DNA of 33,882 nt from a virus (IMGVR_UViG_3300033145_001552:1-33882), one strand, 5' to 3'. Counted from the first letter of the stretch, positions 1 through 7,855 are shown. Numbers and translations: made by a program. Notes: generated by a model from the sequence alone, not told the origin.

Positions 1-1
1 A

Positions 2-1564
2 TGGGCTATTGAGGTAGCCAAAGCTGATTTATTACAAAATGCCAATCCAGTTATTCAAGGAACTTTTATCACGGATCGAAGTGATGTTAGAAGCGGTCAG
101 ATTATAACCTTAAATTCTACCAAAAGAAATATAAATCAGGATTTTCTAATTCAAAAGGTAGAATTGATGAGGGTTGATATATATCAACAAGATATGGCTA
201 ATGTGCCTTATAAACCTGCCACTGAAGCAGTTATAGGGTATAAACCTGCTACTGAGGCAGAAATACCATATAGATATGTGGAAGGTGAAGAGGTTATATA
301 TTATATTTATCAGGTTACCATTGCTACTAAATTAAAGGGCTTGGAAGACCTTTTACTGCAATTACTCTATCATAGCAATGAAAGCCTGAAGAGGGATACT
401 GAAGCCCCCGACGTGCCTACTGGGTTGTCTCTCTCTACAGGTATAGGCGAAATTACCCAAGCCAGTTTAGCTTGGTTGAAAGCTACGTGGGATGCCAATA
501 CCGAAGATGATTTTTCTCACTATGAGTTGAAGTATAAAAAGACTGCTTATTCTGATTTCGGCTATGTAACCACTACGGATACCAGTTTTATTTGGACTGG
601 ACTTGAACAAAACGTAGAATATGAAGTTTATATCCGAGCTGTAGATATTTATGGTAATAGAAGTAATTGGAGTTCTCAGGTAACCCAAGTAACCGCTACT
701 GATAGTGAAACCCCAGCCCAAGTAAGTGGAGCTGTAGCCACTGCTTTGTTATCAGGAATAAAAGTTACCTGGAATAGGTCAAGCGAAACTAATATTGCTG
801 GGTATGCGGTAGAAAGACAAGAAAGCGATGATGGGACAACTTGGACAGGGGAATGGACTGAACGGGTAAGAACTGATGCTACAATGTGGTTGGATTTATT
901 ATTAACTTATACAAAATATTATCGTTATCGAGTAAAAGCCTATACTCAGACTGGGACAGAAGGAGCTACTTCTACTCCCACTGATGGCGTTCAGCCTAAT
1001 AAAGCAGGTGCTAATGATATTGTTGCAGGATGTATAACAACAAATCTTTTGAATGTTAACGAAATAACAGGTAATGAAGCGTGGTTTGGTAAAGTAACGA
1101 CAGACCATTTACAAGCTGGGGCAGTAACTGCTGATAAGATAGACGTAACCAGTTTATCCGCAATAACAGCTACTTTAGGCACAGTTCATAGTGGGACAAT
1201 TTATGGGACGAGGTTAAGAATTGGTGGTGGAACGGATGAGGATATTTATTTTGAAGATAGTGAAGTTAGATTTTATGATGCTGGTTCGAGGACTATGCGA
1301 TTTTATAAATCAGGCTATGCTACTTTTTCTATTGGTATATCAGCTCATTCTACCGAATTATACACATCAGGGAGTGTTATAACCCTTGCTAATGCTGAAT
1401 GTGAATTGTTATTCCATAATACAGGTCACTTAAGATTACCTACCATAACTACTGAACCTTCCCATTCTGGGAAATCTGGTTCTTTTATTTATGGTAATGA
1501 TTGGATGCATATAGTTAGTGATTTGGACAATATCTATAGAATAGATGTAAGTGCAGGGTGGTGA
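2..1564 (+). CDS. tail-tip / host-attachment protein, C-terminal part with FN3 domains (5' end missing)
   Basis: The frame is open from base 2, so the first internal ATG (164) is not the real start. The opening residues (WAIEVAKADL, then NPVIQGTFIT) match the end of a baseplate-hub-like domain. Two fibronectin type III domains follow, at about window residues 136-227 and 232-330, and then a region with AGAVTADKI, a motif usual in J-type host-specificity proteins, and a beta-rich C-terminus. A tandem ten-residue repeat (YKPATEA twice) is encoded at 209-260. By position and content it forms the tail tip that contacts the host surface. The gene at 32926-33882 probably encodes its N-terminal half. 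Confidence 0.8.
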   Translation, partial: WAIEVAKADLLQNANPVIQGTFITDRSDVRSGQIITLNSTKRNINQDFLIQKVELMRVDIYQQDMANVPYKPATEAVIGYKPATEAEIPYRYVEGEEVIYYIYQVTIATKLKGLEDLLLQLLYHSNESLKRDTEAPDVPTGLSLSTGIGEITQASLAWLKATWDANTEDDFSHYELKYKKTAYSDFGYVTTTDTSFIWTGLEQNVEYEVYIRAVDIYGNRSNWSSQVTQVTATDSETPAQVSGAVATALLSGIKVTWNRSSETNIAGYAVERQESDDGTTWTGEWTERVRTDATMWLDLLLTYTKYYRYRVKAYTQTGTEGATSTPTDGVQPNKAGANDIVAGCITTNLLNVNEITGNEAWFGKVTTDHLQAGAVTADKIDVTSLSAITATLGTVHSGTIYGTRLRIGGGTDEDIYFEDSEVRFYDAGSRTMRFYKSGYATFSIGISAHSTELYTSGSVITLANAECELLFHNTGHLRLPTITTEPSHSGKSGSFIYGNDWMHIVSDLDNIYRIDVSAGW

Positions 1565-1570
1565 TTAAAT

Positions 1571-2080
1571 ATGAAATTATTTATTGAAACAAAAAAAATG
1601 TCTTTTGAAGAAGAAGATAATTTAATAGAACACGAAATTATTTTGAGAATCATAAATACAGAATTTTATGGTTATGACCATATGATTGAATTGCCTGATG
1701 ACGATAAATTTATAAAAGATAATCTTAGAATTTATTACAAGAAAGATAAGAATGGAAAAGAAACAAAAGAAATAGATTATAAAGTGTTTAAAGTGAGAGA
1801 AGATAAGACTTGGTGGAGTTTTCCTTTATATGAAATTGTAGATGGAAAAATAAAATCATTCGATTATACTAAATATTCTTATTTTGCTAATACAAATAGA
1901 AGAATTGCTTTAGCATCTAAAATTAATAAATTATATAATAAACCAAGTGAATACAAGATATTAAGAAAAACACTAAAATACATAATGGATACCCTTAAAA
2001 TAGAATACCCTGACTTTTTCAAAAAGTATAACAATAAAATTGAAGAGGTTATTAGCAAAAATCCTAAAAAGGGGAAATAA
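1571..2080 (+). CDS. hypothetical protein, 169 aa
   Basis: I do not recognise this protein. It is charged and lysine-rich, with an acidic N-terminal half, an aromatic patch (TWWSFPLYE, about residue 78) and a basic helical C-terminus ending KNPKKGK. It has no signal peptide or membrane segment. It starts a few bases after the tail-tip stop and its last 41 bases overlap the longest reading of the lipoprotein gene, which suggests translational coupling. It lies between the tail tip and the exported proteins, where phages often carry accessory tail or host-interaction genes. Confidence 0.65.
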   Translation: MKLFIETKKMSFEEEDNLIEHEIILRIINTEFYGYDHMIELPDDDKFIKDNLRIYYKKDKNGKETKEIDYKVFKVREDKTWWSFPLYEIVDGKIKSFDYTKYSYFANTNRRIALASKINKLYNKPSEYKILRKTLKYIMDTLKIEYPDFFKKYNNKIEEVISKNPKKGK

Positions 2081-2594
2081 GATTGTAAGGAAAATTATAT
2101 TATTAATTTTAATATCAATATTATTAACTGGATGTGGAGTATGTAATCTTAATAGTTTTATTCTGCCTGATGATGAGGAATTCCTTGCAGTGATTGAAGA
2201 GTTAGATACACCACAGAAAATTGGAGATTATATGTTGGAAAACTTTACTTGTGAAGCACATATTTTTTATGCTCCTGACCCTTATACTCTTTGGAAAACA
2301 AAAAAGGGAGACTGCAATGATATGGCTACATTCGGAGTGTTTGTAGCTAATTATCACGGCTATACAACTTATCAGATACATATATATTATCAAAAAACTT
2401 TAATTTCACATTATTTAGCAGTTTACCGAGAAAATAATAAATATTCTTTTACTGATAATCAATATTATTATTATGGTTTTGATACATTTAGGGATATAGT
2501 AGAAGAAAGTGGAAAACATACTGGTCTTATTTGGACAAAATACATTGTCTATGACTATAATAATGATATAATAGAAGAGGAATATAACAATTAA
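2040..2594 (+). CDS. lipoprotein with transglutaminase-like (cysteine protease fold) domain
   Basis: The N-terminus has a positive region, a hydrophobic stretch and the lipobox LLTGC (Cys32 counted from TTG 2040), a typical lipoprotein signal. The body has a transglutaminase-like triad in the expected order: Cys92 in KGDCNDMA, His124 in ISHYLAV and Asp139 in FTDNQ. Family members cross-link, cleave or transfer acyl groups on proteins at the cell surface. The start is uncertain: TTG 2040 is the longest, but AAAGGGG at 2067-2073 sits before ATT 2082, which would give a compact signal peptide (M-VRKIILL...). It could modify the host envelope or the exported fibre-like product of 2776-4989. The fold call is from motifs only. 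Confidence 0.72.
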   Translation: MKRLLAKILKRGNKIVRKIILLILISILLTGCGVCNLNSFILPDDEEFLAVIEELDTPQKIGDYMLENFTCEAHIFYAPDPYTLWKTKKGDCNDMATFGVFVANYHGYTTYQIHIYYQKTLISHYLAVYRENNKYSFTDNQYYYYGFDTFRDIVEESGKHTGLIWTKYIVYDYNNDIIEEEYNN

Positions 2595-2615
2595 AATTTA
2601 GAGAGGAGTAAAATA

Positions 2616-2789
2616 ATGGAAAATCTAATAACCAAAATTGAACAGATATTTGACCAGTTCTTAAAAGAGGAGCTGGGGAATAGGTTAAGTCAGTTTAGTA
2701 TGTTGAGCTTAAAGGAACTAATCATAAACGAAATACGAAACTATAACCCAAATAAAAGCGAGGTGGAAAAAGAAGATGTTAAAAAATAA
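2616..2789 (+). CDS. small hypothetical protein, 57 aa
   Basis: This ATG is preceded by a strong site, GAGAGGAG at 2601-2608. The product is a short acidic, mostly helical protein (starts MENLITKIEQ, ends EDVKK) with no signal peptide. Its 3' end overlaps the start of the fibre-like gene by 14 bases, so the two are probably translationally coupled. No function recognised. Confidence 0.6.
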   Translation: MENLITKIEQIFDQFLKEELGNRLSQFSMLSLKELIINEIRNYNPNKSEVEKEDVKK

Positions 2790-4989
2790 AATATGGGTAG
2801 GGATTATTTTATCGATTATCCTATTAGTATTTAATATAAATGGCTATGCTTTTTATAGCTACACTGAGCAAAGCGGAACAGATTATTTTGTAAGTACTGA
2901 GGATCACGCGGATGCCCTTGAGAATCAGAATGAGATTAGAATGATACTTGATGCTTTTGGACAACTTCTCGGTCACAGTAAATATAATACTACTTACCCT
3001 GCTGATGGTGACACTTCACCAGGAACTCTTACAGTGATTGATGACCTCGAAAATGTAACTAATGCTCTCGATAGCCCTTGTATTGTCACTGGAGGCGAAA
3101 TAACCGAAGGGACTAATGCTGGAACATTCAAGGTCAATGCTATTACTGAGGCTTATTTGCGGACTTCGGCAAGTGCTACCGCTCCTTTAGTATCGGTTAC
3201 TTTAGATGAACAAGATAACCAGTCTATTCCTGCTACCGATACTACCTATTATGTGGTATTGACTTATGGAACTCCTTGCACTATTTCACTAAGCGAAACT
3301 CCTCCAAATGGTTACAATGCTATACCTATTGGCAAAGTAATGAAAGATAGTTCTGATAAGGTTCATTATCTTTCTGGTGGTTTTAGATTTGGTGATGGTG
3401 TTAAAAAATTACATCAAAGAGCAAGGACATTAAGGGCAATAGAATTAGAAAGTGGAAATAACATTGTTTATTCTGGCACAAATAATTTTACTCTTACCGA
3501 AGGAATAGTTTATGCAGGCATTAACAGAATTACCCAAAATGCGTATGACAGCTCTACAACTGAATTTACTTACATTTACAGAGATGGAACGGGTGGCTGG
3601 ACAAAAACTCAAAGTAATACTATTGATTATGCTCATTATGATGATGGAGACGGAACTTTAGGGAATATAGCTCCCAATAAATATGGCTGTCATTGGGTTT
3701 ATCGAGATGTTAGTGACGGTCACGTATACGTAGTCTATGGGCGAGGTAGTTATACTTTAGCTGAGGCTGAAACCGCTCCTGAACCTACCAGACCTGGCTA
3801 TCTGACAGACTTCGGTTGTCTTATAGGAAAGATAATTGCTCCTCAAGCTGGGGGAAGTTTTACCGAAGTTCAAATGGTAACGGATACGTTTTTTGTAGGA
3901 ACGAATACGTCAAATCATAATCATCTTGGTGGACTGCAAGGAGGAGCAGTAAATGAATATTACCATCTGACTGCCGATGAGTATGCCAATATTGCTTATG
4001 TTACTGATAAATTATCTGCCTTTGCTCCAACCACTTCTGCCGAACTTGCAGGGGTAATAAGTGATGAAACGGGGAGTGGTAAATTAGTATTTGGAACAAG
4101 TCCGACATTTACAACTGATATTACTACACCAAAAGTAAAAGGTGATGCAACAGGACTTTATCTTCAGGATGATGGTGGTAATGGAATATTTATAAAAGAT
4201 GGTGGCAACGTTGGTATTGGGACAACGAGTCCTGTGTCGGAGTTGCATGTGGTGGGAAATGTTAAATTTGAAAGGTCTGCGCCTTTAAATATATTTAGAG
4301 AAAGTGATCAAACACTACCAGCAGGACTATGGCGACTGGGAATCAGTAGTGATGCATTCCTTATAGATCAGAATACAGCATCAGCGGGTGATTTCTCCAC
4401 CTATTCAAGATATCTCATAATTGAAGAAAACGGCAACGTCGGCATCGGGACAACAAGTCCAGGATATACATTAGATGTAAATGGCGATATTCACTGCACA
4501 GGTAAACTAACCAGTGATGGTGGAAATGACCCACCTTACGTTTTGTATGATTATCAAACACGTGAAACAATTATTGAGATGATAAAGAAAGAAGTTCCCC
4601 CAAGTAAATTAAATGGAGCAGTAATATTTTTCAATGGTGAAGCTCAATCTCTGGAGTTATTTTTACCCCTAAAGGGAGAATTTCGGAGTTTAGATGGGAA
4701 ATTATTAGAAAAAGTAGACCCAATAACCAAAACCTTTGAAGTAGAACGAAAATATTACTTTGATGAAGAAGATGGTGAAGTTAAAAGCTATGAAGTAAAG
4801 AAAGAGACAAAAAGATATAAACTTAAACCAGGAGTTACTTTAGACCCTGTAACAGGGAAATTTAAGAAAACTGTAAAACAAGGCTATGATTATAACGATA
4901 ATATGATAGAAGAAAAAACAGAAGAAATAGAAATCACAAAAGAAGAAGCAATACAAAAGATAAAAGAGCAAGAAGAAGCAATGAAGTAA
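2776..4989 (+). CDS. fibre-like protein with an N-terminal signal peptide
   Basis: This is a 737-residue tail-fibre-like protein. A motif near residues 379-405 (HNHLGGLQGG followed by EYYHLTADEY) is common in phage fibres, and two NVGIGTTSP modules lie near residues 477 and 553, a signature of fibres and adhesins. The C-terminal 130 residues are highly charged. The N-terminus is odd for a virion protein: KNK, then a hydrophobic core, then NGYA-FYS, a classic Sec signal peptide. GAGGTGG at 2759-2765 supports this start. It could be a fibre, or a protein exported to the host surface. It ends without the S74 chaperone domain often found after GIGTTSP repeats. Confidence 0.75.
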   Translation: MLKNKIWVGIILSIILLVFNINGYAFYSYTEQSGTDYFVSTEDHADALENQNEIRMILDAFGQLLGHSKYNTTYPADGDTSPGTLTVIDDLENVTNALDSPCIVTGGEITEGTNAGTFKVNAITEAYLRTSASATAPLVSVTLDEQDNQSIPATDTTYYVVLTYGTPCTISLSETPPNGYNAIPIGKVMKDSSDKVHYLSGGFRFGDGVKKLHQRARTLRAIELESGNNIVYSGTNNFTLTEGIVYAGINRITQNAYDSSTTEFTYIYRDGTGGWTKTQSNTIDYAHYDDGDGTLGNIAPNKYGCHWVYRDVSDGHVYVVYGRGSYTLAEAETAPEPTRPGYLTDFGCLIGKIIAPQAGGSFTEVQMVTDTFFVGTNTSNHNHLGGLQGGAVNEYYHLTADEYANIAYVTDKLSAFAPTTSAELAGVISDETGSGKLVFGTSPTFTTDITTPKVKGDATGLYLQDDGGNGIFIKDGGNVGIGTTSPVSELHVVGNVKFERSAPLNIFRESDQTLPAGLWRLGISSDAFLIDQNTASAGDFSTYSRYLIIEENGNVGIGTTSPGYTLDVNGDIHCTGKLTSDGGNDPPYVLYDYQTRETIIEMIKKEVPPSKLNGAVIFFNGEAQSLELFLPLKGEFRSLDGKLLEKVDPITKTFEVERKYYFDEEDGEVKSYEVKKETKRYKLKPGVTLDPVTGKFKKTVKQGYDYNDNMIEEKTEEIEITKEEAIQKIKEQEEAMK

Positions 4990-5003
4990 AAGGAGATGAT
5001 GCA

Positions 5004-5240
5004 ATGGCAAGAATAACTAATGTAGTCTTACTAAACGAAATAAAACATCTTCAAAAAGACATTGAAAGTATTAATAATTATTTAGCTAAACAGAATGATA
5101 AAATTATAAAACAAGAAGAGAAAATTAATAAGAATAGTATTGCTATTGCGGGAATGAAGGGAATCACTGCTGGAGTGAGTGCGGTAATTACTCTGGTTAT
5201 CAATGCTATAATAGCATACTTTTCGGTTAAGAAGGTATAA
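5004..5240 (+). CDS. XhlA-like holin component
   Basis: This 78-residue protein has an N-terminal coiled coil (about residues 8-45: LNEIKHLQKDIESIN..., KIIKQEEKIN) and one C-terminal membrane segment (about 53-72), ending in basic KKV. That is the layout of haemolysin XhlA-type proteins of phage lysis cassettes, which cooperate with a holin and an endolysin. AAAGGAGATGATGCA precedes the ATG. It heads a tight lysis group with 5243 and 5473. Confidence 0.7.
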   Translation: MARITNVVLLNEIKHLQKDIESINNYLAKQNDKIIKQEEKINKNSIAIAGMKGITAGVSAVITLVINAIIAYFSVKKV

Positions 5241-5242
5241 TT

Positions 5243-5455
5243 ATGAATGACTGGATTGTTAAAAATAGGATAATTAGAAGAGTTTTAGTTTTTGCTTTAA
5301 CTTTTCTTTTTATTAAAGTAACTATTAATCTCTTTAGTGATGTATCTTCTCTTAACGCTCAAGCAATAGCAGGCTATACAATTTTGGCAGGGTTAGAGAG
5401 AGAAATATTAAGGTTCTTTTTACAGGGGACTAAAGACCAGGCAGATGCTGATTAA
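5243..5455 (+). CDS. small membrane protein, candidate holin
   Basis: This 70-residue protein has a basic N-terminus (KNRIIRR), a hydrophobic segment at about residues 13-30, a second weaker hydrophobic stretch at about 38-51, and a charged C-terminus. It starts two bases after the stop of the XhlA-like gene and precedes the endolysin, the usual place of a holin. I do not recognise a specific holin family, so the role comes from size, topology and position. Confidence 0.6.
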   Translation: MNDWIVKNRIIRRVLVFALTFLFIKVTINLFSDVSSLNAQAIAGYTILAGLEREILRFFLQGTKDQADAD

Positions 5456-5472
5456 TTTTATGTTAGGAGATA

Positions 5473-5952
5473 ATGATGAACATAAAGCAATGGTGGTTTT
5501 CAAGAAAAATAATAAAGCAGGCTTATGAAGCCAAAAAAATTACTGGTTTACCTGCTTCAATATTAGCGAGTCAGGCAATATTGGAAACAGGTTGGGGTAG
5601 ATATATTCCTATCGATATTAATACTGGGAAGTTTTCTTATAATTTATTTGGAATAAAAGGAAAAGGTAGTAATGGATTTGTTGAAGTATATACTCACGAA
5701 TATATTAATGGGAAAAAGATTAGAATAATTGCAAAATTTAGGGCTTATACAAGTTATACAGAAAGTTTTATGGACTATGGAAATTTAATTTTGAACAATA
5801 AACGTTATAAAAAAGCAGTAGCTAATAAAAACAATCCAAGAGCCTATATTTGGGAACTTTGGAAAGCAGGGTATGCAACTTCACCGGATTATCCTCAGAA
5901 AATATTAAAGATAGCCGAATGCTGTAAATTTATACCGAAGGAAAAGAAATGA
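5473..5952 (+). CDS. endolysin: N-acetylglucosaminidase (GH73/FlgJ-type)
   Basis: This peptidoglycan hydrolase would cut the glycan strand at lysis. Family motifs appear in order: LPASILASQAILETGWG with catalytic Glu38, NLFGIKG near residue 57, FRAYTSYTESFMDYGNLI near 90-107, and AGYATSPDYPQKI near the C-terminus. At 159 residues it is a bare catalytic domain with no cell-wall-binding module. It has no cleavable signal, so it depends on the holin genes upstream. AGGAGATAATG supports ATG 5473, with 5476 as an alternative. Its stop overlaps the next start (ATGA). Confidence 0.9.
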   Translation: MMNIKQWWFSRKIIKQAYEAKKITGLPASILASQAILETGWGRYIPIDINTGKFSYNLFGIKGKGSNGFVEVYTHEYINGKKIRIIAKFRAYTSYTESFMDYGNLILNNKRYKKAVANKNNPRAYIWELWKAGYATSPDYPQKILKIAECCKFIPKEKK

Positions 5953-6101
5953 AAATGTTAAGGGTAATAATAGTCTATCTATTTTTAATATTTATATCAA
6001 TTTTAGTTGGGTTAAACATAAGGATAAATAATGATGAAAGTGTCCTTTACGGCGGGACAAATAATCAAAATGTTTCCTTGACAAAAGAATATAGGAAATG
6101 A
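5949..6101 (+). CDS. small membrane-anchored protein, 50 aa
   Basis: The gene is coupled to the endolysin by an ATGA overlap. The product has a basic start (KMLR), one hydrophobic segment (about residues 6-24) and a short polar tail with YGGTNNQN. It could be a lysis accessory, for example a minimal spanin-like or antiholin-like protein, but no motif proves this. Confidence 0.5.
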   Translation: MKMLRVIIVYLFLIFISILVGLNIRINNDESVLYGGTNNQNVSLTKEYRK

Positions 6102-6127
6102 TAAAAGTAAATGAGAGGAGGTAAAAT

Positions 6128-6949
6128 TTGATAAAAACAAAATCTATTATTTTGCCTCGTGAATATGACCATATTTATCTTGTGCCGATTGGCGACACTC
6201 ACGTAGGCGACAAAGCAGGTCTCGGGGGAACTTCAGAAGAAGGCAGGTATGCCACTAAAAAGTTTCGGAATATGGTAAAATGGATTAGGGATACTCCACA
6301 GGCTTATACTTTTTTGATGGGCGACCTCTTCGATTCGGTTACCAAAACATCATTAGGGAATGTGTATGAGCAGGATTATAATCTTAAGACCGCAAAAGAC
6401 TTTTTGTATGAAGAGCTAAAACCAATTAAAGATAAAATATTAGGCTGTATAGATGGGAACCACTGTGCACGTATAGAAAAAGCAGTAGGAGATAGTCCAA
6501 TAAGAGATTTAGCTTTTCGGTTAGGGATAGAATACTTCCCAAACTGGTGTGCATATCTCTTTTTATCAGTTGGAGATAATAAGGATAATAAAAGTGATAA
6601 ATACCGACCATATGTATATACAGTGTATCTCCATCATATGCGAGGTGGGGGAGCAACACCTGGCGGGAAATTAAATCGGTTAAAGAAGCTAAAGGCTATG
6701 GTATTGGCTGATTTATACTGTGGCGCGCACGTCCACTTAAAAGGAGCTTTCAAGGAAAAATATGTAATACCTGATATACGGGCTAAAAAATTAATCGAGG
6801 AACAACAGACTTATATAGCGACAGGTTCATTTATGGGCTATGCCAGTTATAGTATTGTAGGGCAATACGAAAAACCTGCTACAGGGGCAGTTCGGGTTCG
6901 ACTTAACGGTGAGCCTACAAAGGGCAAGGATATCCACGCAAGTATTTAG
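6128..6949 (+). CDS. calcineurin-like metallophosphoesterase
   Basis: All five metal-binding blocks of the superfamily are visible: GDTHVGD (Asp23, His25), MGDLFD near residue 64, DGNHC near 109, YLHHMRGGG near 168 and GAHVH near 199. Such enzymes hydrolyse phosphomonoesters or phosphodiesters; the substrate cannot be told. Relatives occur in many phages and may act on nucleic acids or nucleotides. The start is TTG 6128, fixed by the near-perfect site GAGAGGAGGT at 6113-6122. It is the last gene before the hairpin at 6951 and the control region. Confidence 0.85.
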   Translation: MIKTKSIILPREYDHIYLVPIGDTHVGDKAGLGGTSEEGRYATKKFRNMVKWIRDTPQAYTFLMGDLFDSVTKTSLGNVYEQDYNLKTAKDFLYEELKPIKDKILGCIDGNHCARIEKAVGDSPIRDLAFRLGIEYFPNWCAYLFLSVGDNKDNKSDKYRPYVYTVYLHHMRGGGATPGGKLNRLKKLKAMVLADLYCGAHVHLKGAFKEKYVIPDIRAKKLIEEQQTYIATGSFMGYASYSIVGQYEKPATGAVRVRLNGEPTKGKDIHASI

Positions 6950-6950
6950 T

Positions 6951-6977
6951 CTACGGCGAATAAACACAATGCCGTAG
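6951..6977 (+). terminator. hairpin after the phosphoesterase gene, possible terminator
   Basis: CTACGGC (6951-6957) pairs perfectly with GCCGTAG (6971-6977) over a 13-base loop, directly after the stop codon. The tail GTTTGTTACCC is only weakly T-rich, so termination may be weak. Confidence 0.4.
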
Positions 6978-7048
6978 GTTTGTTACCCTGCAATATGAAA
7001 ATTGAAAATTAAATATTAAGTATAAATAAAATGAAATGGAGATAATTT

Positions 7049-7261
7049 GTGCAATATTGGAAACCATTAAGTAAGTATAGATATAGTAAAGAGAGAAATG
7101 AGTTTAAATACCACACTGATTTTTCGTTAGATGAGGGGGAAGTGATAGAAGTAATAATTAACGGCAGAACACTTATAAAAGAGAAAACGCCGAAAGATAA
7201 AGTTTATAAATACCATTTTGAAATGGCAGTTGAAGAGTTTGATATGGACAAGTCCGTATAA
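7049..7261 (+). CDS. hypothetical protein, 70 aa
   Basis: The start is GTG, with TGGAGATAATTT just upstream. The product is charged and soluble, with a predicted beta-rich middle (GEVIEVIINGRTLIKEK). Its 3' end runs into the inverted repeat at 7254-7301 and its last codons include the first of three TATGGAC copies. No family recognised. It is separated from its neighbours and may belong to the control region. Confidence 0.5.
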   Translation: MQYWKPLSKYRYSKERNEFKYHTDFSLDEGEVIEVIINGRTLIKEKTPKDKVYKYHFEMAVEEFDMDKSV

Positions 7262-7301
7262 AATATGGACACGTCTATATATATGGACATATTTTATACG
7301 G
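7254..7301 (+). repeat. 14-base inverted repeat with TATGGAC copies
   Basis: CCGTATAAAATATG (7254-7267) is the exact complement of CATATTTTATACGG (7288-7301), with a 20-base loop. TATGGAC also occurs three times as a direct repeat, at 7243, 7264 and 7282. The structure overlaps the end of the 70-residue gene. It could be a bidirectional terminator-like hairpin or a protein-binding array. Confidence 0.55.
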
Positions 7302-7320
7302 ATGTTCATAATTATTGAAA

Positions 7321-7338
7321 GTTCACTTAAATGTGAAC
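7321..7338. promoter_or_regulatory. 18-base dyad, operator-like
   Basis: GTTCAC-TTAAAT-GTGAAC is a perfect 6-6-6 dyad, the size and form of a site for a dimeric helix-turn-helix protein. No repressor gene is adjacent. The HTH protein encoded at 12663 or the RHH-like protein at 9837 are possible partners by inference only. Confidence 0.4.
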
Positions 7339-7404
7339 AAATAGGAGAGTGTCCAATTTACCAGACAAAAATTTTATTGTTAATTCAAGACTGGTAATTC
7401 TACC

Positions 7405-7457
7405 ATACTTGACTTAAATGGAATAATAAAAATGTTATTCCATTATACTTGACTTAA
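7405..7457. repeat. direct repeats flanking a 9-base inverted repeat
   Basis: ATACTTGACTTAA occurs at 7405-7417 and again at 7445-7457, exactly 40 bases apart. Between them ATGGAATAA (7418-7426) pairs with TTATTCCAT (7435-7443) over an 8-base loop. The nested symmetry suggests a protein-binding site. The repeat core ACTTGAC also occurs in the iterons at 13551-13659. Confidence 0.5.
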
Positions 7458-7476
7458 CTTATATTATGACTAAAAT
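7449..7476 (+). promoter_or_regulatory. candidate sigma70-type promoter
   Basis: TTGACT (7449-7454) is followed after 16 bases by TAAAAT (7471-7476). It overlaps the second copy of the direct repeat, so a protein bound there could control it. In such AT-rich DNA the -10 alone is weak evidence. It would transcribe 7706 onward. Confidence 0.35.
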
Positions 7477-7597
7477 AGTTTTAGAAACAATATTATTATT
7501 ATTAAAATGTAAAGTATAGTTAGCAATAATGCAATGATATTGCAAAGTAAAATCTACTAATATTACTATTCTAAAAAATGTCGTATTAGTGGAATAT

Positions 7598-7647
7598 ATT
7601 TTACTTTTAAGTTTTAAAGTAAAATAAGAAAAAACTTATTTTACTTT
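7598..7647 (+). promoter_or_regulatory. three-armed alternative hairpin, attenuator-like
   Basis: Arm A, ATTTTACTTT (7598-7607), pairs with arm B, AAAGTAAAAT (7616-7625), over 8 bases. Arm B extended to 7628 (13 bases) also pairs perfectly with arm C (7635-7647) over a loop of six A. A:B and B:C exclude one another, as in attenuators. Arm C ends in ACTTTTTG, a short T run. All pairs are A/T-rich, so stability is modest. Confidence 0.4.
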
Positions 7648-7662
7648 TTGAAATTAGTTAAG

Positions 7663-7674
7663 ACCGAATTCGGT
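7663..7674. promoter_or_regulatory. 12-base palindrome before gene 7706
   Basis: ACCGAATTCGGT is a perfect palindrome, 31 bases before the ATG at 7706. Its position between promoter and gene suits an operator. No binding protein is known. Confidence 0.35.
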
Positions 7675-7705
7675 TATAGTTAAAAAAAGTAAAGGGGGAA
7701 TTGTT

Positions 7706-7855
7706 ATGAGAGATACAACAGAAGCCGATGATATAAATGCTATGATAACAAAATGTAAAGTATTAATTCTTCAAAGAATGATAGAATGCATCCAGAAAAA
7801 CGAATATGCAAACGCAAAAAATTTAGCTGATATTTATCAATTATTTATGTGGTAA
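7706..7855 (+). CDS. small hypothetical protein, 49 aa
   Basis: AAAGGGGGAA at 7691-7700 is a good ribosome binding site for this ATG. The product is a short helical protein (MRDTTEADDI... ending LFMW). It is the first gene after the control region. No family recognised. Confidence 0.5.
   Translation: MRDTTEADDINAMITKCKVLILQRMIECIQKNEYANAKNLADIYQLFMW

Larger units (their letters stand above)
7262..7705. promoter_or_regulatory. gene-free control region between late and early genes
   Basis: These 444 very AT-rich bases hold no convincing gene on either strand. They contain a chain of exact dyads and repeats described separately (7254-7301, 7321-7338, 7358-7397, 7405-7457, 7598-7647, 7663-7674) and one plausible promoter. 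TTACCAG (7358-7364) also pairs with CTGGTAA (7391-7397). The next gene starts at 7706 after AAAGGGGGAA. The position between the lysis end and the first small genes suits early control, a second origin or a packaging site. Confidence 0.6.

Noticed and set aside
1-163. Gene start at ATG 1 or at ATG 164
   Set aside because: ATG 1 meets a stop after three codons. ATG 164 is internal: the frame is open to the window edge with conserved hub-type residues before it.
7598-7647. Intrinsic terminator for the control region
   Set aside because: Stem pairs are A/T only and the T run is short. The alternative pairing makes a switch more likely than a simple terminator, though neither is proven.
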